In this document: in pieces, positions 58,085 to 64,000 of the stretch | How the letters are laid out: every line of letters starts with the position of its first letter | Numbering within the stretch: position 1 is the stretch's first letter | DNA from: Begonia masoniana | Taxonomy: Eukaryota; Streptophyta; Magnoliopsida; Cucurbitales; Begoniaceae | Reading direction: 5' to 3' | Assembly: GCA_022432975.1 (NCBI GenBank) | Contig: CM039508.1 | Span: 49,379,646 to 49,443,645 of the forward strand | DNA: 64,000 nt | The notes under the pieces: generated by a model | The model's database searches: none | The model's input: only the letters and a program-made list of their open reading frames with translations | Told to the model about the DNA's origin: nothing | Translations under genes and position numbers: made by a program

Positions 58085-58474
58085 TCTAAGAGGCAAGGAT
58101 CAGTTACATTGTCTACGACAGAAGCTGAGTTTATGGCAGCTACAGAAGCCTGTAAATAAATTTTGTGGATGCAAAAATTTCTGACGAAATTGGGTCATAA
58201 ACAAGATAAGTATATCTTGTATTGCGACAGTCAAAGTGCTATTCATCTAAGCAAGAACCCGAGATTTCATTCGAAGTCAAAACACATAGATATCAAATAT
58301 CATTGGATACGAGATGTGTTGGACAACAAACAAGTATATCTTGAGAAAATCCACACAGACGATAATGACTCTGACATGATGACAAAGATATTGCAGAAGA
58401 ATAAGCATGAATTCTGTAGAGACTCAGCAGGATTGAAGATACCTCATCATAAATCGGGAGGGGGAGATTTGTAA
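58085..58474 (+). pseudogene. Copia RNase H, C-terminal part
   Basis: The frame continues SKRQGSVTLSTTEAEFMAAT, meets a TAA at 58156-58158, then reads ILYCDSQSAIHLSKNPRFHS and KSKHIDIKYHWIRDVL to the natural stop just before the 3' LTR. Both stops replace codons that are sense in relatives. Confidence 0.8.
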
Positions 58475-59124
58475 GGTCCCTCTTTATGACGAGGGACCTC
58501 TTCATTTCAATGAAATTAAATGGAGAGAAGAAAAAAGATGCTCTTTCGGTGCCTACAAAAACATCTCATTTAATGAGATGTTGAAAAATGAATTGCGGCT
58601 GTTCGGCGTCTTCAATTGTGGCTATTCACATTCCTTATTTTAAGGAATGTGTCACTCAAAACTCTCTATAATTAAAGGGTTTTGAGACACACTTCAAGCA
58701 TCTGAAGCAAGAATAAAAACAAGCTTCAATGAAAAGGGAGAGAGAAAAGAGTGAGGATTTTTGGAGGGAGAGAAAAGAAAGGTGTGAGAGAAAAATAGGT
58801 GTGGTGCTTTTGTGCATAGTGAGAATTCTAAGAGTGGTGATTTCTCTTAGTGAATATTTTCTAGGATATTCGATATCTAGAAAAATATTTTAAATCCTAT
58901 TTTTCATAGTGAAATCTTTCTGGACTTGGTACACGTGGTTTTTTCCCGATTTGGGTTTCCACGTAAAATTTTCGGTGTTCATATTTCTCTTACTTCTTGG
59001 CCGTTATAATTTTACAGCAGTGGAAAAATATTCTTGGTATTTTTCGGATCGCATTTGCCATCATTTCTCGTGCTGCTTATTGAAGTGGGGTTCCCGTCAG
59101 ATTTCGTTGTTATTTTGCCCAACA
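58470..59124 (+). repeat. 3' LTR of the deleted copia element
   Basis: 655 bp, the same length as the 5' LTR, with scattered substitutions (a few percent by eye) and small balancing indels. Confidence 0.9.
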
Positions 59125-59144
59125 CAAAAAATCGTCAAGCGGGT

Positions 59145-59493
59145 CTACGCTGTCATATCAGGAAAAAACTCTAAATTTTCCCTCATTTTCTCCTCAAACC
59201 CAGGTATGAAATAAAGGTCTTTCAAGATTATGCAGAATGCGTTTGTATGATCACAAGATTGCCCCACGTGGTATATATTTATTGCCTTGGAGAGTAACCC
59301 ATTGTTTAAGAAGGCCTTGATAATGTCTCCAAAACTATGACAATCAAATAGAGTCTACTCTCTCTTCAAATCTTCTCCACCTTTTTTATTTCTCGCAGGC
59401 ATCATGAAAATGTTTTTATAAAATAACACCTCCTGCGGATACCATATTTCTTTATGCACCATGTTAACAGCATACAAACCATCAATTATAAAC
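59145..59493 (-). pseudogene. Exon remnant of the unidentified gene, copy B
   Basis: Counterpart of 19672-20014. It keeps the six-A run and reads NKKGGEDLKRE, then meets a TAG where copy A reads through. Further on it has one- and two-base insertions (near 59212 and 59242). Both copies are therefore broken, at different places. Confidence 0.45.
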
Positions 59494-59591
59494 CTAATAG
59501 AAAAGTTTGACTAGACTAGTTATTCATCAAACAAAAACTATCAGAGCTCAAACACTAAACTAGTTGACAGAAATATTTCATAATCAATAAT

Positions 59592-59813
59592 TCAATAACA
59601 GATGGTGAATTTTGGAATACTAAGAGAAGAAAACACAAATACCGGCACAGATGTTTTTGCACGAAAAATGAGGTCTATGGCCAAATTTATGATATCAGCA
59701 TAATTTTCAGAGTGGCTAATACTATACATATGTTTTGGGTTCGTTAAATATATTCGGAGGAATTCTATGGCAATCTTTGATAGAAATATAGCTACCATTG
59801 AACTATAATCCAT
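59592..59813 (-). pseudogene. Upstream exon of the unidentified gene, copy B
   Basis: Counterpart of 20113-20367 without the 36-base internal duplication: MDYSSMVAIFLSKIAIEF to SIPKFTICY, 73 residues, highly similar to copy A. Confidence 0.35.
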
Positions 59814-60429
59814 TGTTTACAACAACGCCAAGAATAAAAATAAGGCATAGAACTCCTATTTCGGGCTTTATAAAAAACTAATCATACTATAACAAAAAAT
59901 ATTAATATAATGGCTTCGGGTTCTATGACACAGGATTATGGAGGATAGCAAGAGACAAAGAATGACACATTTCTAATTAAAAGAGATTTGTGCACAAGGT
60001 CACTGATCCAACTGTGCACAGATGCTGATGTTTTCCGTTCGATGTTTGGGAAACAAATCCAATTATTTTTTCCTAGGTTTGCGTAAAGATTTTCACTGAT
60101 TCAACTGTCATACATTACTTGGTTAAGCGAGAATTGTGGTTTCATGAAGTCCTCTCAGCTGAGAAAATCGCGTTGACATGGAAATCGGTTCAAGGGATGG
60201 ATTGTAACATCTAAATTCTACAGCATTTGCTCAGTTAAAGCTAGGTGATAGTTCTCGTTTCATGATTGACTAAGGAAAGATAAATACGAACCTTAATCAA
60301 ATAAATACCAGTCTCGTAATTGAAGCTCTGCGAGAACGAAAACAAGATCATACCTGACTGATCGAGAGAAATCGGAGCGAATGATGTCGCTGACTCGTCG
60401 TCCCCGGCGAGAGATTACAGAGAGAAGTT

Positions 60430-61596
60430 CCGGTCAAAATGAGATATAATAATGTGTTTTTCATTATCTATATTATTATTAATTTTAATTTTAATATTTA
60501 TCTTGCTATAACTACTTATAAAATTATGGATAACTTGTACTTTTTAATAATTAATATAATTATAAATTTTGACACCCGTTTATAAGAGATTTCAAATTCA
60601 TTTTATTTTCAAACCGACCCTCGAATTTATTATTAACTGGCTATCAAAGATCAATCGAACATTATATAGTGAAACTGTGTTACTTCACACTTATTAATGA
60701 AGAATAATTTTACGTTTATTTTCTTATTCTACACTCTTAAAATATTTGTTAACGTGTTAAACAATTATTAATACAATTAATTATTTTTAATTTATAACCT
60801 TAATTGCACCAATAATTTATTGACACTTAAACACTACATGTACTTTATTCTTTATTAATAAATGAGAGGTAAAACATAGTTATAGAAGTGTAATTATATG
60901 AAAAAAATAAGAAAGTAAACATATAATTACTCGTTAATGAATGATTATGATGGTAGAATAAAATGGTAAACTTATAATTACTCATTAATGAATGATTATG
61001 AGTTTAAACCATTTTAGGAAATAGTAATGTTAGGTGTACTCTCTTATTTTATTTTCTTAAAAAATTTGTTGACGTATCAAATATCTATTGATGCAATTAA
61101 TATAATAAATGATAAAAAATAATTTATTACATTAATTATATTTTAATTATATGACACGTCAAAAAGTTTTTTAATATATTGAAATAAAATAGTACACCTA
61201 TCATTATTCTTTACTAAATTCTTTCGTGCATATTTATAATTTATTAAATTAATTACATCAATTTTGACACGTTAATAAGTATTTTAATAGACTATAAGAT
61301 AATAAGTATATCGTTATTCCTAATGAAATCTCATTAATTCAGAGTCATCGATGTCTGGTTAACAATGTAATTGAGATTGGTGTTCGAAATCGGGTGTAAA
61401 ATTATTTGTGTGAGAGAAATTGAGTCAATCAAGACAAGTACAATACATTACAATAACAAATGCCAGCAGAAAATATGATACATCTGACAAATTTTATCCA
61501 TGTACGTATTGTTTTGCTAGAGATTGAAAGTACCACGACAATTTTGCTAAAAAAAAATGTAGACAATCATGGTCTCTATCCTCTAAGTTGAAAGGC

Positions 61597-61627
<31 letters not shown>

Positions 61628-62160
61628 CAATAATGAATTTTATTCTTATCCCACAAAATACTATTAGTTGGTATTACAAAGTGCAAATTCAATAGACACA
61701 GTTCAAATCGAGTTAGAAAATAACTGAAAGATTAAAATTGAGATTAAATTACTTGATTAACTGAAAAATTATATATATAAAATAGATTTAATAGTTAAAA
61801 AATTAATGACAATGTCCAAATCAGTGTCAGCTGAAAGATAAATATTTTTTTTAACTATCAAATATAATTTGCAAATGACTTAGATGTTACTGTCTAAATG
61901 ACAAATACAATTTTTTTTATGAATTACTTAAATTTCTTTCTATTAAATATTGATTATACGTGAAAATATTAAATTTATATTATAATAATACACTTAATTC
62001 TAATTCCATGTATGTCAATAATTAATTAGTGTAATTAATATTTTATTTTAATTATTTATAATTATATTAATTGTTAATCTCATTAATTAGTGCCATATAA
62101 ATGTTACGTTATAATTTATATTAGATTTGCAATCAAAAAGTAAGTCTAAGAATGCTCTAT
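60430..62160. other. AT-rich intergenic DNA of copy B, no gene seen
   Basis: AT-rich sequence partly matching 21001-22850. A pure TA microsatellite is at 61601-61627. No open frame or RNA gene could be supported. Confidence 0.55.
61601..61627. repeat. (TA)n microsatellite
   Basis: A 27-base uninterrupted TA run in copy B, absent at the corresponding place in copy A, which has unrelated T-rich text. Confidence 0.9.
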
Positions 62161-62164
62161 GTAC

Positions 62165-63641
62165 TTGTTGTGAAAAATAGTTCGCAAGTGTATGAGTCGC
62201 AACAAGTAATAAAGTGATAAGTAGAGTGTCAAACCCACGAAAATTTTTTAATTGATAATCAAACAAAGTTAATTTCAGTCTAATTTGAATAACGATATTT
62301 TAGTGATTTTGACTTCAAAATAAAACAAGAGTAATTAATTAAATAACAGAAAATTAAATGAGTTTAAAAATATAATGAGAAAGTTATAGGGTTTCCGATT
62401 TCACTTAAATTAATTATATTTAGTATTCATAATCCAAATCATTAATTTCTATTTCTATGTATTGATGACAATTTCACAAAAATATTTATCAATTTCTCTC
62501 TAGCAATAACAAACTTATCAAACTAATGGGTTATCACCTCTCGGTCTCAAACCCTAAAAATTAATTGAATACATTAAGAATGAGAAAATATACTACCACA
62601 TGAACGCCTAAGCTATCTCTAAACTAAGATCATTTTCATGGTAAATTATTCAGTGCTCGATTATTTATCATCTCTCGGTCTCAAAACAATCATACGAACA
62701 TGCTATTGTTGATTAGGCAATCACAAGCACTAAGAGTATAATAAAATACTCAACACAATACTGAAACAGAAAATCAACAACTTGAAATGAAGAAAATACT
62801 AAATATTCATAATCTGGCTACATCGTAGCTCTATAAAAAAAAATTAGTTAATGCTAGAACAAAGAGAAACAATAAGAATAATAAAGATATTCATAGTTCA
62901 AAATATAAAGATAAATAAAAACTAGGGTTGTCGATCCAAAATCTCATTTCTCCTTTGCTCTCACTTCATTCCGGTCTCCGTTTATGTTTCTCTCTCTCTA
63001 GGGCTAGTCTCCCCCTGTCTCCATCATCCTCAGGTGAGTTAATCTAATTCTTCATTAATCCGAAGCCCACCTAATTATTCATTAATCTTAAACTCACAAT
63101 CATCTTTAACGGCTGAGATTAAAACAAGCTTCAATGGTCAAGCTTCAACGGTTCAGATTCAAACACCTCTATCAATTAAAATAGCCGATTGATCGCGTAG
63201 GAATAGCCGATCGATCAGCATACTTTTCGCTTTTCGTAAAACAACGCTTCAACCAATCGATCGGAAAAATAGCCGATCGATTGGCAACTTCTCTGTTTTC
63301 TCTTAAAATTCTTTATTTGGCCGATTGATCGCCTGGAATTCTGTAATCGATCGACTAAGCTTCTGTTTTTCTTTTCTCTTAACTTCAGCCGATTGATCGC
63401 CTGGAATTGGCAGATCGATCGACTACTTTTCTGCCAATTGAAGTTTATTCTCTTTAGCTTCGATTTCTCTGCATATTTTTTTCCTTATTTTCTATCCCAA
63501 ATTGAATTTACAAAATCTGTAATTCTTCAATTTCTCTACACACTTGCACCAAAATTATTAGAATCATTCACACATTTAAGTAAATCTTATCAAATCCAGT
63601 ATAGAAAAGTAAAATAAAGTGTGTAAAATACACAATTATTA
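62165..63641. mobile_element. Unclassified 1.48 kb insertion in copy B
   Basis: Copy A reads GCTCTATGTACCCCGGCTAA. Copy B is interrupted after GTAC (62161-62164) and resumes after a second GTAC (63642-63645), which fits a 4-bp target duplication. The inserted piece starts TTGTTGTGAAAAATAG and ends CACAATTATTA. It has no clear terminal repeat, no LTR pair and no long frame. It holds a degenerate 68-71 base repeat with GATCGAT words near its right end. The left end resembles non-coding repeats that I recall from many plant genomes, but I cannot assign a class. Confidence 0.6.
63180..63430. repeat. Degenerate 68-71 bp repeats with GATCGAT words
   Basis: GCCGATTGATCGC(G/C)T(A/G)GGAAT occurs at about 63183, 63321 and 63389, with a related, partly inverted unit near 63255. 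CCGATCGAT or CGATCGA follows each time at a similar offset. Confidence 0.7.
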
Positions 63642-63645
63642 GTAC

Positions 63646-64000
63646 CCGGCTAAATATAAATTTATTAAAATAATAAATATTAAAATTCAAATAATAATCA
63701 CAATTAATGCATTCTTCTTTGTATCTAAATCATTGTTACTGCGACATCCAACGCGAGATTTCCGTGTTCCGACAAGTGACGACAAAACGCGCCAGACCAG
63801 CGTCTGACTGGTCACCGTCTGAGCGTCAACTCAGAGACGTTCTTAATCTTCCCCACCTGCTTCCATCACACGCTAGTCAAATGCGTGGTTTTAATTAAGT
63901 GAATTTTACCGCGGAATGTGTAATTTACAATGTGATTGAGCATTACTCCTGTGCGGTTGACTCAGTCTACAACTGCACTAGTTCCAATAATTCGCCGCCA
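63646..64000. other. Right end of copy B with the conserved GC-rich island
   Basis: This matches 22853-23227, including the island (63707-63890), up to the last base. Copy B lacks about 17 bases present in copy A after AACGCGTGG. The corresponding point in copy A is about 1.36 kb upstream of the PH-RhoGAP start codon. Confidence 0.75.

Larger units (their letters stand above)
55244..59124 (+). mobile_element. Deleted Ty1/copia LTR retrotransposon (plus strand)
   Basis: Two 655-bp LTRs (55244-55898 and 58470-59124) with TG...CA ends and target duplication CAAAA (55239-55243 and 59125-59129). Copy A has the empty site at about 19653-19660. The interior is only 2.57 kb. It starts directly in gag, with no primer site and no gag start, and most of protease and integrase are missing. 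Reverse transcriptase and RNase H remain, with stops. The polypurine tract GGGAGGGGGAGATT lies just before the 3' LTR. It cannot move by itself, and without a primer site it could hardly be copied even with help, so the deletions probably followed insertion. Confidence 0.92.
54758..64000. repeat. Segmental duplication, copy B (continues beyond the window)
   Basis: This matches 19174-23227. It has three large blocks that copy A lacks: copia element 55244-59124, about 650 bases near 60490-61150, and the insertion 62165-63641. The match is still exact at base 64000, so the duplication extends further right. Confidence 0.88.

Noticed and set aside
63393..63617. 74-codon frame in the unclassified insertion
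   Set aside because: Composition is AT-rich and hydrophobic by chance, it overlaps the GATCGAT repeats, and there is no recognisable domain.

Overview
The window is nuclear DNA of a flowering plant, probably a eudicot. The one large host gene is split into many short GT-AG exons and encodes a plant-specific PH-RhoGAP of the REN1/PHGAP family. Around it lie Ty3/gypsy and Ty1/copia LTR retrotransposons whose primer sites match initiator tRNA-Met, and AT-rich intergenic DNA. A 100-N scaffold gap sits at 44369-44468.

Layout. (1) 1-19166 is a three-level nest. An old LTR (1-84 and 18749-19166) was split by a minus-strand gypsy element (85-18748, target duplication GAGGG). That element's 5' LTR was then split by a plus-strand sister of the same family (8259-17434, target duplication CCTTT). 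Both have about 2.2-2.4 kb LTRs and a broken gag-pol, and they share three premature stops. (2) 19174-23227 is copy A of a segmental duplication. It carries remnants of an unidentified minus-strand gene and a conserved GC-rich island. (3) 24585-44292 is the PH-RhoGAP gene, 21 recognisable exons on the plus strand. Intron 3 holds a complete-ended copia element (26589-30941), inserted 8 bases behind a splice donor, and a small gag-only gypsy element (31187-33009). A LINE tail lies in the intron before exon 21. Exons 1-15 read cleanly. Exons 16 and 21 carry four apparent one-base losses, and the last exon is missing beside the gap. (4) 44573-54425 is a tandem pair of about 4.9 kb units. Each carries a minus-strand host exon remnant, a 1.6-1.8 kb LTR with its polypurine tract, and a GC-rich tail. 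(5) 54758-64000 is copy B of the segmental duplication, interrupted by a deleted copia element (55244-59124) and an unclassified 1.5 kb insertion (62165-63641). The window ends where copy B reaches the sequence that precedes the PH-RhoGAP promoter in copy A, so a second PH-RhoGAP copy probably starts just outside.

How it works together. The PH-RhoGAP would switch off ROP GTPases at the plasma membrane or on exocytic vesicles, as known for the family in polar growth. Everything else records waves of retrotransposition and local duplication: old LTR, then gypsy, then nested gypsy on the left; duplication, then copia insertion on the right. I found no convincing new molecular system. The most informative observations are the shared stops in two separately inserted gypsy copies, the copia element that kept an open frame after losing integrase and the reverse transcriptase core, the near-donor intronic insertion, and the predicted paralogue beyond the right edge.
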